From: Oscillospiraceae bacterium
GTDB lineage: Bacteria > Bacillota > Clostridia > Oscillospirales > Oscillospiraceae
Length of the DNA stretch: 64,000 nt
Assembly (NCBI GenBank): GCA_022846095.1
Contig: AP025583.1
Span: 3,249,279 to 3,313,278, forward strand
Direction of reading: 5' to 3'
Shown here: positions 1-8,517 of the stretch, in pieces
How the letters are laid out: the number at the start of each line of letters is the position of its first letter
How positions within the stretch are numbered: position 1 is the first letter of the stretch
The notes under the pieces: generated by a model
What the model saw: only the letters and a program-made list of their open reading frames with translations
Databases searched by the model: none
What the model was told of the DNA's origin: nothing
Made by a program: the position numbers and the translations under genes

Positions 1-1129
1 CGATCTCCTTCTCCTTGCCCAGGGCCTTGGCCGCGTTGCCCAGCAGCATATCCAGCACCTGGAAGGGGAACATGACGTTGGGGTTGGCGTTGTGGGCCTT
101 GTGCACCAGGTAGGCGAAGCGCAGGTACTCCGCCGCGTCCAGGGTGAAGAAGCAGTCGTGGCCCAGGGTCACGTTCATGCCCTTCTCCAGCATCTCGGGC
201 ACGCGGGCCACGCCGTTGCCGCCCAGGCCGTTGGTCATGGGGGTGTGGGCGATGTTGACGCCGTTGCGGCGCAGAATCTCCATGTCCTCGTCGTTGAGGT
301 CGATGCAGTGGGCCGCCACCACGTCGCTGCCCAGCAGCCCGGCCTTCTCCAGGAAGGCGGGGGCGGACATGCCGTACTTCTCCACCAGGAAGGCCCGGGG
401 GATCTCGGCGATGTGGATCTCCACGCCGCAGCCGTACTCGTCGGCGATGGCGCGGGCCTTCTTCAGGGTCTCCAGAGAGTTGGTGAAGGCGGTGTGCACG
501 CCCAGGCGGCCCTCGATACGCCCGCCGTTGCCCTTGGGGTACTTCTTGATGAAGCGCACGTTCTCGGCGAAGCCCGCCTCGGCGTTTTCCACCAGCTGGT
601 CGGTGCGGATGGACTTGCCCACCACACGCTCGGTGACCTCGTAGCCGATCTGGGCGCGGATGCCCACCTCGTCCACGGCCTTGGCGCTGTAGTCCAGCAC
701 CCCGTCCATGTCCGTGGGGGCCTCCACCAGCTCACAGACGGTGGTGGTGCCGTGCTTGAGCATCTTCATGGCCGCGTAGCGGGTGGCGGCGTAGACGCCC
801 TCCTTGGTGGTGATGTCCTCCAGCCACTCCCAGCCCATCTTCTGGAGCATATCCCAAAAGTCGTTGAGCTGGGAGAAGTCCACGGGCATGTTGTGCCCCA
901 GCACGTAGGGCATATGGGTGTGGGTGACGATGAAGCCGGGCATCACGATGCGCCCCGCGGCGTCGATGACCTTTTCGGCCTTGCCGTACTTGGGCTCCAG
1001 CTCCTCGGTGGTGCCGATGGCCACGATCTCGCTGCCGGAGACCGCCACCGCGCCGTGGTCGATAACCCTGCCGCCCAGGGTGCCGTTCTCAAACGTAAGT
1101 ACCAGACCGTTTTTAATGAATAGATCCAT
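1..1129 (-). CDS. Amidohydrolase family protein (SsnA / cytosine deaminase-like), 3' end cut by window edge
   Basis: Reading the minus strand from ATG at 1129 (a GAAAGGAG ribosome site lies about 8 nt upstream) gives 376 residues before the window edge, so the C-terminus is missing. The start resembles SsnA/chlorohydrolase-type amidohydrolases: an N-terminal beta domain, then a metal-binding HxH at residues 70-72 in the context PGFIVTHTHM, followed by EIHIAE, VAAHCIDL and LGHDCF segments that supply the later His and Asp metal ligands of the fold. Such enzymes hydrolyse C-N bonds of cyclic amidines, deaminating or dechlorinating purine, pyrimidine, triazine or creatinine-like rings. It is the last gene visible in the hydantoinase operon, 63 bp after the iron-sulfur dehydrogenase, so a ring-hydrolysis role in ureide breakdown is likely. 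The exact substrate cannot be told. Confidence 0.85.
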   Translation of the reverse strand, partial: MDLFIKNGLVLTFENGTLGGRVIDHGAVAVSGSEIVAIGTTEELEPKYGKAEKVIDAAGRIVMPGFIVTHTHMPYVLGHNMPVDFSQLNDFWDMLQKMGWEWLEDITTKEGVYAATRYAAMKMLKHGTTTVCELVEAPTDMDGVLDYSAKAVDEVGIRAQIGYEVTERVVGKSIRTDQLVENAEAGFAENVRFIKKYPKGNGGRIEGRLGVHTAFTNSLETLKKARAIADEYGCGVEIHIAEIPRAFLVEKYGMSAPAFLEKAGLLGSDVVAAHCIDLNDEDMEILRRNGVNIAHTPMTNGLGGNGVARVPEMLEKGMNVTLGHDCFFTLDAAEYLRFAYLVHKAHNANPNVMFPFQVLDMLLGNAAKALGKEKEI

Positions 1130-1192
1130 AACCGGCTCTCCTTTCACGACGGCCCCCCAGACGGGAGGCGAAACAGCGTTTGAACCAGGGGG

Positions 1193-2371
1193 TTATTCGT
1201 AGTAGTTCTGGGCGATGGCCTTCTGGGAGCAGACCGAGGCGCACAGGCCGCAGCCGTGGCACTTGTCGGGGATGAAGATGGGGTTGGTCTCGCCCATCTC
1301 AATGGCCCCGTAGGTGCAGGCGTCCAGGCAGGCGCCGCAGACGGTGCAGCGGGCGTTGGTGCGCACGGGCAGCTTCACGTCGAAGATGATCTGGCGCTTC
1401 TTCTCCTCCCGCTCGCGGATGCGCTGCAGGGTGAGGCCGCGGAAGTCGCTCAGGCTCTCGTAGCCCTTGCGCTTCATGAACTTCTTGATCTCGTCGTACA
1501 CGTCGCCGTAGATCTCATAGCCCTTCACGGTGCTGGAGGTGGCCAGGGCCACCGCCGAGGCGCCCGCCATGATGTACTCCACCGCGTCGTTGCCGGAGGC
1601 CACGCCGCCGATGCCGATGATGGGCACGTCCACCGTCTCGGCGATCTCCAGCACCATCTTGAGCACGATGGGCTTGATGGCCGCGCCGGTCAGTCCGCCG
1701 TAGCCCCGGGGGCCGCCCAGCAGGGGCTCGCCGGTCTCGATGTCGATGCCGATGGCGGGGCCGATGCTGTCGGCCGCGGAGATGGCGTCGGCGCCGGCCT
1801 CCACGCAGGCCTTGGCCCAGTCCTTCACGTTGTAGTGGTAGATGGCGCTGAACTTGGAAATGACGGGGATACTGACCGCCTTCTTCACGGCCTCCACGGT
1901 GCGGGCGTAGTCGGAGGGGTCGTGGACCTCGGGCAGCACCATCTTCACGCCGGGGTACATGACCTCCAGCACGTTGGCCATGTGGGGGCAGGCGGTGGGC
2001 AGCTCGATGAAGGTGGCGCCCGCGTCCTGGGCCTTCTTGGCCAGATCCACGCTCTCGGCGGGATGGGTGCCGGCCAGGTTGGCGATGATGGGCACCCCCG
2101 CCTTCAGGGCGATGGGCATCTCCTTCTCAAACCACTGCTCGGCGGTGAGGTTGGCGCCGAACACGCAGTTGATCATGCTGCCCCCGCGCACCATCTTCAT
2201 GTTGGGCAGCACGTCGGGCTGCATGTTGGCCACGATGGTCTTGGTGGTGGCGGCGCCCAGGTGGAACTCGGCCACCTCGCAGATGCGCTCGCCGTCCATC
2301 CCGTCCACGCAGGAGGAGGAGATGATGGGGGAGTCCAGGGTGACGTTGCCGATTTTTACGCTCAGATCCAT
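1193..2371 (-). CDS. Dihydroorotate/dihydropyrimidine dehydrogenase-like flavoprotein with C-terminal 2[4Fe-4S] ferredoxin domain
   Basis: A 392-residue protein. The first 310 or so residues match the FMN-binding TIM barrel of class 1 dihydroorotate dehydrogenases and the PreA subunit of dihydropyrimidine dehydrogenase (MDLSVKIGNVTLDSPIISSS at the start; IGIGGVASGNDAVEYIMAGA as the FMN phosphate site). The C-terminus carries two CxxCxxCxxxC clusters (CTVCGACLDAC and CHGCGLCASVC), as in PreA, where ferredoxin domains pass electrons to or from the flavin. The usual role is reversible reduction of a pyrimidine-like ring with NAD(P)H or ferredoxin. The operon context points to catabolism of cyclic ureides, not pyrimidine synthesis. 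The start ATG 2371 has a strong AAAGGAG site. The substrate is inferred only from neighbours. Confidence 0.85.
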   Translation of the reverse strand: MDLSVKIGNVTLDSPIISSSCVDGMDGERICEVAEFHLGAATTKTIVANMQPDVLPNMKMVRGGSMINCVFGANLTAEQWFEKEMPIALKAGVPIIANLAGTHPAESVDLAKKAQDAGATFIELPTACPHMANVLEVMYPGVKMVLPEVHDPSDYARTVEAVKKAVSIPVISKFSAIYHYNVKDWAKACVEAGADAISAADSIGPAIGIDIETGEPLLGGPRGYGGLTGAAIKPIVLKMVLEIAETVDVPIIGIGGVASGNDAVEYIMAGASAVALATSSTVKGYEIYGDVYDEIKKFMKRKGYESLSDFRGLTLQRIREREEKKRQIIFDVKLPVRTNARCTVCGACLDACTYGAIEMGETNPIFIPDKCHGCGLCASVCSQKAIAQNYYE

Positions 2372-2431
2372 GTATGGAATCTCCTTTCGCTTGTAAGCAG
2401 GCGGAGTTTCTCTGTTCCGCCGTGATAGTGG

Positions 2432-2476
2432 AAGGAGCGGCAGCGCCGCGTGTTAAGGCGGATACTGCCGCTCCTT
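2432..2476 (-). other. Intercistronic hairpin between carbamoyltransferase and dehydrogenase genes
   Basis: 12-bp perfect arms AAGGAGCGGCAG (2432-2443) and CTGCCGCTCCTT (2465-2476) lie just after the carbamoyltransferase stop. No T-run follows on the minus strand, so this looks more like an RNA-stabilising or partly attenuating hairpin inside the operon than a full terminator. Confidence 0.55.
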
Positions 2477-2489
2477 GCTTATGCTTCGG

Positions 2490-3482
2490 TTAGCCCAGCA
2501 GCAGAGCCAGCAGGGCCTTGATGGTGTGCATGCGGTTCTCCGCCTCGTCGAAGATGATGGAGTTGGGGCCGTCCAGCACCTCGTCGGTGACCTCCTCGTT
2601 GCGGGCGGCGGGCAGGCAGTGCATGACCTTGACGCTCTTGGGGGCGGTCTCGACCACCTTCTGGGTCACGCACCAGTCCTTCAGGGTGGCCTTGTAGGCG
2701 GCGAACTCGTCGGTGCCGCGGTAGCCGGTCTCGGGCCCGATGGCGAACACGTCGGGGGACACCCAGGAGTACACGTTGATGAAGTCGGCGTCCTTGGTGG
2801 CCTCCTCATAGGAGCGCACGATGGACACCTTGCCGCCGTTGAGGGGGGCGTTGGCGGTGCAGCGGGCGATGTAGCTGGGGTCGGGATCCATGCCCTCGGG
2901 GCAGGCGATGGTCACGTCGAAGCCCAGCTTGGCCGCCATCTCCATGGTGGAGTTGGGCAGGCCGCAGGGCGGGTTGAGCTCGCCGTAGCCCCAGCAGAAG
3001 GCCACCTTGGCGCCCTTCACGCTGCCGCCGCCGTGCTCCTTCATGGTCAGGATGTCGGCCAGGGCCTGGGTGGGATGCTCCACGGGGCAGGAGGCGTTGA
3101 TGACGGGCACGCTGGCCAGCTCCACGGTCTGCTCCAGCAGCTCGCGGCTGACGGGGCGGTAGGCGATGCCCTGCACGTAGCGGGTGATGGTCTTGATGGT
3201 GTCGTGCCAGTTCTCGGCGCCGGCGGAGCCGGACCAGATGCGGTTCTTGTCCAGCCACAGCATGTGGCCGCCCAGGGCGGTCATCGCCGTCTCGAAGGAG
3301 CAGCTGGTGCGGGTGGACTGGGTGGCGAAGATGCCGGCCAGGGACTTGCCGCGCAGCAGGTCGTGGGGGCGGCCGGTCTTAAAGTCGCGCTTGAGCTCGG
3401 CGGCCACTTCCAGGATGAACTCGATCTCCTCACCGGTGAAGTCCTTGATGTCGATAAAATCGCGGCCCTTTAACTGACGCAT
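2490..3482 (-). CDS. Ornithine/aspartate carbamoyltransferase family protein, substrate unknown
   Basis: A 330-residue protein with the carbamoyltransferase layout: a carbamoyl-phosphate site at residues 56-59 (STRT), a HPTQALADILT segment, and the ornithine-type MHCLPA motif near residue 294 followed by EEVTDEVLDGP and FDEAENRMHT, which are hallmarks of the ornithine branch. The phosphate loop reads STRTS where biosynthetic enzymes read STRTR, so the substrate pocket or phosphate contact may differ. It lies between the opine-dehydrogenase-like gene and the iron-sulfur dehydrogenase of the hydantoinase operon. In such a place these enzymes often run backwards, phosphorolysing a carbamoyl compound to carbamoyl phosphate for ATP gain; that is inference. 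No arginine biosynthesis genes are nearby. Confidence 0.85.
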   Translation of the reverse strand: MRQLKGRDFIDIKDFTGEEIEFILEVAAELKRDFKTGRPHDLLRGKSLAGIFATQSTRTSCSFETAMTALGGHMLWLDKNRIWSGSAGAENWHDTIKTITRYVQGIAYRPVSRELLEQTVELASVPVINASCPVEHPTQALADILTMKEHGGGSVKGAKVAFCWGYGELNPPCGLPNSTMEMAAKLGFDVTIACPEGMDPDPSYIARCTANAPLNGGKVSIVRSYEEATKDADFINVYSWVSPDVFAIGPETGYRGTDEFAAYKATLKDWCVTQKVVETAPKSVKVMHCLPAARNEEVTDEVLDGPNSIIFDEAENRMHTIKALLALLLG

Positions 3483-3538
3483 ATCATTGTCCTCCTTATT
3501 TTTAGGTGGGTTGGCGGGTCTTATTTCTGGCGGGCTGA

Positions 3539-4681
3539 TTAGCCCACCTTGCCCTCGTACAGGTACTGCTTGAGCTGGTCAACGCTCCAGGACGGGTCGA
3601 AGCCCAGGGCCTCGACGGTGCGGCCCATGGCGCGGAAGTCCCGGTCCAGCAGGCCCTCGGCCATGGTGATGATGGCGGAGATGACGGGGGTGTCCACGCC
3701 CAGCATCTTGCCCAGGGACTCGTAGGTGACCAGGCCGTAGGGGATGTCCTCGGTCAGGTGGCGGGCCTCCAGGGTGAAGGGGCCCTCGCAGACCTCCAGG
3801 AAGGGGGTGTGGATGGCCTCGTAGAAGGGCAGCACGGTGTCCACGCCGCCGCGGTTCCACTTGACCATGCGGATCTCTTCCTCCAGGGTGTACTGCTTCA
3901 TGCCCAGCTTCTCGCCGATGGCCATGCGCTCACGGTCCAGGCGCTTCATGACGTTGCACACGGGGGCGGGGTTCTCCTTCACGCCGAAGAGGTGGAAGTC
4001 GGGGTCGCCCGCGGCCACGGTGGCGGCGTTGCAGATCATGGGCGGGGTGTGGGTGATGGCGTTGTAGTCCACCAGCAGGCTGTCCACCGGGTTCTGGCCC
4101 CGGCGCAGGTTGTAGCCGTGCTTTTCCGGATAGAGCTGGTCGGCGACCTCCATGACCAGGTCCATGTTCTTGGAGGGGAAGGTGGCGAACATCAGGCTCT
4201 GGGTGCGGGCCTCCAGGCGGACCTGGTGGTCGTTCAGGCGGGACGCGCCGTAGGGCAGGGTGTTCACGTCCACCAGGTAGACCTGCTTCTCCACGCCCAG
4301 CTCCTTGAGGATCTTGGCCCAGGTGAGGGACGCGCCGCCCTTGCCCAGGGAGATGACCATCTGGCCGTCCTCCAGGTGGGGGGCCGCCAGCCGGGCGTAG
4401 GTCTCGGTGGCCAGGTAGGGCACCGGGTTCAGGATGACCTGGGCCCCCTTGATGACGGGGGCGATGTCCTCGCTGGCCAGGGCCACGTGCCCCACCACGC
4501 CGGTGGGCTTGGAGTCGATGTCCATGACCTCGATCTTCCCGTCCTGCATCAGCCCGTCCAGCTTGCCGGGCACGGCGTCGAAGATGGCCACCTCGTAGCC
4601 CAGGTTGGCGGACATGTCCGCCGCGCTCATAAAGCCGCCGTTGCCGGCGCCCAGCACCGCTATTTTCTTGATTTCAAACAT
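3539..4681 (-). CDS. NAD/NADP octopine/nopaline (opine) dehydrogenase family protein
   Basis: About 380 residues. The N-terminal Rossmann fold has the dinucleotide motif IAVLGAGNGGFMSA, and a helical C-terminal domain carries the family's His/Asp-rich region (VDYNAITHTPPMICNAATV). Opine dehydrogenases couple an amino acid to a 2-oxo acid with NAD(P)H, or the reverse. I chose ATG 4681; a GTG at 4684 directly upstream overlaps nothing useful, and the hyuB stop codon sits at 4685-4687, so the two genes are translationally coupled. In this operon it may oxidise a secondary amine released by the hydantoinase step. That is inference from position. Confidence 0.8.
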   Translation of the reverse strand: MFEIKKIAVLGAGNGGFMSAADMSANLGYEVAIFDAVPGKLDGLMQDGKIEVMDIDSKPTGVVGHVALASEDIAPVIKGAQVILNPVPYLATETYARLAAPHLEDGQMVISLGKGGASLTWAKILKELGVEKQVYLVDVNTLPYGASRLNDHQVRLEARTQSLMFATFPSKNMDLVMEVADQLYPEKHGYNLRRGQNPVDSLLVDYNAITHTPPMICNAATVAAGDPDFHLFGVKENPAPVCNVMKRLDRERMAIGEKLGMKQYTLEEEIRMVKWNRGGVDTVLPFYEAIHTPFLEVCEGPFTLEARHLTEDIPYGLVTYESLGKMLGVDTPVISAIITMAEGLLDRDFRAMGRTVEALGFDPSWSVDQLKQYLYEGKVG

Positions 4682-4684
4682 CAC

Positions 4685-6442
4685 TCAGCACCCCCGTAAT
4701 TTTTTGGTCTCCGCTTCGTTGATGGTCAGGTCGTTGCCCTCCAGCACCACGCCGAAGGTCTCCCTGGCGTTCTTGAGGGAGATGTAGCCGTTCTTCACGT
4801 CCATGCGCACCTGCTCGGCCGGGCGCTTGTGGGGATCGCCCCAGCCGCCGCCGCCGGAGGGGTAGGAGGTGAAGGTGTCGCCCTCCTTCAGGTCGTTGGC
4901 CCCCTTGGCCGGGAGCAGCCGCTCGCCGGGCAGGCCCTCGTTGACGTAGGCCATGTTGCAGGAGCCGGGCTTGCCGCCGAACAGGCCGTAGGGCGGGTGG
5001 ATGCGGCCGTCGCCGAACATGACCAGGCTGGGGCTCTTGTCGTAGAACTTCACGCGGTAGCGCGCGCCGCAGCCGCCGATGTACTCGCCCGCGCCGCAGG
5101 AGTCGGTGGTGAACTCGTTGAACTCGGTGATGTGGGGGTAGTCCACCTCGTTGGTCTCGATGTTGGGGGCGATGAGGCCGCCCAGGTCGATGCCGTCGCC
5201 GATGTAGTGGCGGCCGTCGGCCCCCTTGGCCGCGCCCGCGCCGCCGAAGCCGTTAAAGCCGAACATGACGTAGAAGCTGTCGTTTCTGGGGTCCACGCCG
5301 GTGATGGAGGGGCCGTTCCAGCGGTTCCAGCCGCCGGGCACCCGGTCGGGCAGGATGGGGGCCAGGGCCATCCAGCAGGCCTCCAGGATGGCGCAGGCGG
5401 TGTCCAGCGTGCAGTAGGCCACGGGGGCGGGGAAGTCGGAGTTGACCACGCTGTGCTCAGGGGCGGTGATCTTGATGGGGCGGTACACGCCCTCGTTGTG
5501 GGGGATGTCGGGGGTGGTGACGGTGGTCAGGAAGGCCACGTACACGCAGGTGGCGGTGTTGGCGATGGGGGAGTTGGAGGGGCCGGTGACCTGGGGGCTG
5601 GAGCCCGCGAAGTCCACCAGGGCCTCGTCCCCGTCGATGGTGATGGCCACCTTGATGTCGATGGGGTCGTCGGTGAAGCCGTCGGAGTCCAGGGTGGCCT
5701 CGCCGTGGTACACGCCGTCGGGCAGCTTCTCGATCTCGGCGCGCATGCGGCTTTCGGCGTACATGTGGATGTCCTCGATGGTCTCGCGGGTCTTGGCCTC
5801 GCCGTACTTCTCCATCATTTCAATGATGCGCTTCTCACCCACGCGGCAGGAGGCCACCTGGGCCTTCATGTCCACCCACAGGTCCTCGGGCATACGGGTG
5901 TTGATGCGGATCATGTCGATGACGTCCTGGATGGGCTTGTCGTCCTTGTAGATGCGCACCGGGGGGATGCGCACGCCCTCGTGGAAGAGCTCGGTGGCGG
6001 CGGGGCAGTAGGAGCCCGCCTCCATGCCGCCCACGTCGCCGTGGTGGGCGCGGTTGATGGCCATGAACTGGAGCCGACCCTCGTAGAAGATGGGCTTCAT
6101 GATGGTCACGTCCTGCAGGTGGGTGCCGCCCAGGTAGGGGTCGTTCATGACGAACACGTCGCCGGGGTGGATGTCCTCGCCGAAGTACTTGCTCACGGCG
6201 CGGACCGACTCCATGGCCGAGGCGGTGTGGGAGGGCACGCCGTCCACCTGGGAGACGATGCGGTTGTTCCAGTCGCAGATGGCGCAGGAGAAGTCGTGCA
6301 CCTCGGCGAAGATGGGGGAAATGGAGGTGTTGATCATGGTGATGCCCATTTCCCGGTTGATGGTCAGTAGGCGGTTGTACACGACGGCGAAGGTAATCGG
6401 GTCGCGGGCGCCTTCAAACTCTTTCTTTCTCGCAATGCTCAT
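4685..6442 (-). CDS. hyuB: Hydantoinase B / oxoprolinase (HyuB) family subunit
   Basis: A 585-residue protein of the HyuB / N-methylhydantoinase B / 5-oxoprolinase C-terminal family. It has the expected N-terminal segment around EVHDFSCAICDWNNRIVSQ, the VMNDPYLGGTHLQDVT motif, and the glycine-rich PSGGGGWGDPHKR near the C-terminus. It forms the hydrolytic partner of HyuA in ATP-dependent opening of five-membered lactam rings (hydantoins, N-methylhydantoin, oxoproline). Its start ATG overlaps the hyuA stop by four bases (ATGA), as is usual for subunits made in equal amounts. Length and order match known HyuA-HyuB pairs. Ring substrate unknown. Confidence 0.9.
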   Translation of the reverse strand: MSIARKKEFEGARDPITFAVVYNRLLTINREMGITMINTSISPIFAEVHDFSCAICDWNNRIVSQVDGVPSHTASAMESVRAVSKYFGEDIHPGDVFVMNDPYLGGTHLQDVTIMKPIFYEGRLQFMAINRAHHGDVGGMEAGSYCPAATELFHEGVRIPPVRIYKDDKPIQDVIDMIRINTRMPEDLWVDMKAQVASCRVGEKRIIEMMEKYGEAKTRETIEDIHMYAESRMRAEIEKLPDGVYHGEATLDSDGFTDDPIDIKVAITIDGDEALVDFAGSSPQVTGPSNSPIANTATCVYVAFLTTVTTPDIPHNEGVYRPIKITAPEHSVVNSDFPAPVAYCTLDTACAILEACWMALAPILPDRVPGGWNRWNGPSITGVDPRNDSFYVMFGFNGFGGAGAAKGADGRHYIGDGIDLGGLIAPNIETNEVDYPHITEFNEFTTDSCGAGEYIGGCGARYRVKFYDKSPSLVMFGDGRIHPPYGLFGGKPGSCNMAYVNEGLPGERLLPAKGANDLKEGDTFTSYPSGGGGWGDPHKRPAEQVRMDVKNGYISLKNARETFGVVLEGNDLTINEAETKKLRGC

Positions 6443-8517
6443 TTCTTCACCTCCATGATGACGTTGCCGAACTCGTCAACTCTGGCGTCCCACTTGGGGT
6501 GGACGATGATGGTGGTAATCCGCTCCTCGATGACGGCGGGGCCCGCGATCTTGTTGCCGGGGCGCAGCTTGTTCCGGTCGTAGACGGGGGTATCCCTCCA
6601 CTCGTTGTACTCCTCGAAGTAGATGGGGCGGCTGTTCTTGATGGCGCTCTCGCACGCCTCGCCCTCCAGGGCCATGGGGTCCAGGCCGGTCTTGTCCACG
6701 CGGCCCACGGCGGTCACGCGCAGGTTGATGATCTCCAGCGGGGTGTCGGGCGTGCAGTAGCTGTACAGGCGCTCGTGGGCCTCGTGGAAGGTCTTGGCGA
6801 TCTCGGCCATGTGGGCCTCGTTGATGACGCAGTCGTTGGGGATGGCCACGGTGACCTCGTGGTGCTGGCCCACGTAGCGGATGTCCAGGAAGCGCAGCAG
6901 GCCGGCCCGCTCACGCTCCACGCCCTCGCACAGCAGCTCCTCCATGGCGGTGGCCTCGGTCTTTTCAATCAGGTCGTTGAAGGCCGCCAGGTCGGTGTTG
7001 GGGATGAAGTCGTTGAAGCTGCGCACGTGGTCCAGGCGGATGTCGGACTCCAGCATACCCAGCGCGCAGAACACGGAGGCCGCCATGGGCACCAGCACGG
7101 AGGTGGAGCCCACCTCCTCGGCGATCTTGCAGGCGTGGATGGAGCAGGCGCCGCCGGCGCTGACCAGGGTGAATTCGCGGGGGTCGTAGCCCTTCTGCAC
7201 GGAGACCACCTTCACGGCGTCGGCCATGTTCTGGTTGACCAGGCGGAACACGCCGATGACGGCCTCGTCCAGGGACAGGTGGAGGGGCTCGGCCACGTTC
7301 TTGATGGTCAAATCGTGGCACTTGTCGTAGTTGACCTCCATCTCGCCGCCCAGGAAGTAGTCCTTGTTCAGGTAGCCCAGCAGCAGGTTGGCGTCGGTGA
7401 CGGCGGTCTTGACGCCGCCGCGGTTGTAGCAGATGGGGCCGGGCCAGGAGTAGGCCGACTCGGGGCCCACGCGGAGCATGCCGCCCTGATCGATCCAGGC
7501 CACGGAGCCGCCGCCGGCGCCGATGGTGTGGATGTCGATCATGGGCTTGGCCACGCGGTAGCCGGCGATCTCGCCCTCGGTGCTCAGGGAGACCTTGCCG
7601 TCGCTGATCAGCGTCACGTCGAAGGAGGTGCCGCCCATGTCCATGAGGATCATGTTGGGGCGCTTGAGCAGGTCCGCAAAGAACATGGCGCCGGCCGCGC
7701 CCGCCGCCGGGCCGGAGAGCAGGGTGGCCGAGGCGTGGCGGATGGCGGTGTCGCAGGTCATCATGCCGCCGTTGGAGGCGGTGACGTAGAATGCCTTTTT
7801 CAGCCCGTCCCGCTTGAGCTTGGACTCCAGGTTGGTCAGGTACACAGTCAGCTTGGGCCCCACGTAGGCGTTTGCCACGGTGGTGGACTGCCGCTCGTAC
7901 TCGCGGATCTGGGGCAGCACCTCGGAGGAGCGGGAGACGAACACACCGGGCAGGCGGCGCTCCACGATCTCCTTGATGCGCTTTTCGTGGTCGTCGTTGA
8001 GGAAGGAGAACAGGGTGCAGATGGCGACGGCGGTGACGCCCTCACGCTCGAACTCGTCGCAGATGCGCTCCACCTCGGCCTCGTCCAGGGGGGTGACCAC
8101 GTCGCCCTTGTAGTCCAGGCGCTCCTCCACGCCCACGCGCAGGAAGCGGGGCACCAGCGGAGGGGGAACCTGCAGGAACAGGTCCCAGATGTTGTCCTTG
8201 TGGGCCCGGCGCATCTCCAGCGTGTCCCGGAAGCCCTTGGTGAGGATGAGGCCCGTCTTGGCGCCGGTGCCGGTGAGCAGGGTGTTGGTGGCCACCGTGG
8301 TGCCGTGGGCGAAGATCTCGGCCGAGCCCAGGAAGTCCTCCAGGCTCAGGTCAAAGAACTGCGCGGCCTTGTTGATGACGTTGTACAGGCCGATGGACTG
8401 GTCCTCCGGGGTGGAGGATTCCTTAAAGGTGTTGATTTTTCCGCTCTCGTCGATGACCACGCAGTCGGTAAACGTGCCGCCGATGTCCACACCTACTCTG
8501 ATTTTGTGCTTCATCAT
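6439..8517 (-). CDS. hyuA: Hydantoinase A / oxoprolinase (HyuA) family, ATP-binding subunit
   Basis: A 692-residue protein of the HyuA / acetone carboxylase beta / oxoprolinase N-terminal family. The ASKHA-type phosphate loop VGVDIGGTFTDCVV is at residues 8-21; FAHGTTVATNTLL and MDMGGTSFDV follow at the usual spacing. It binds ATP and phosphorylates the ring carbonyl so that HyuB can open it. It is the first gene of the minus-strand operon; AAAGGAGGAG precedes two adjacent ATGs (8517 and 8514), either of which could serve. I see no convincing sigma-54 or GACA-N6-TGTC element in front of it, so it may be controlled separately from the reductase module 1 kb away. Confidence 0.92.
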   Translation of the reverse strand: MMKHKIRVGVDIGGTFTDCVVIDESGKINTFKESSTPEDQSIGLYNVINKAAQFFDLSLEDFLGSAEIFAHGTTVATNTLLTGTGAKTGLILTKGFRDTLEMRRAHKDNIWDLFLQVPPPLVPRFLRVGVEERLDYKGDVVTPLDEAEVERICDEFEREGVTAVAICTLFSFLNDDHEKRIKEIVERRLPGVFVSRSSEVLPQIREYERQSTTVANAYVGPKLTVYLTNLESKLKRDGLKKAFYVTASNGGMMTCDTAIRHASATLLSGPAAGAAGAMFFADLLKRPNMILMDMGGTSFDVTLISDGKVSLSTEGEIAGYRVAKPMIDIHTIGAGGGSVAWIDQGGMLRVGPESAYSWPGPICYNRGGVKTAVTDANLLLGYLNKDYFLGGEMEVNYDKCHDLTIKNVAEPLHLSLDEAVIGVFRLVNQNMADAVKVVSVQKGYDPREFTLVSAGGACSIHACKIAEEVGSTSVLVPMAASVFCALGMLESDIRLDHVRSFNDFIPNTDLAAFNDLIEKTEATAMEELLCEGVERERAGLLRFLDIRYVGQHHEVTVAIPNDCVINEAHMAEIAKTFHEAHERLYSYCTPDTPLEIINLRVTAVGRVDKTGLDPMALEGEACESAIKNSRPIYFEEYNEWRDTPVYDRNKLRPGNKIAGPAVIEERITTIIVHPKWDARVDEFGNVIMEVKK

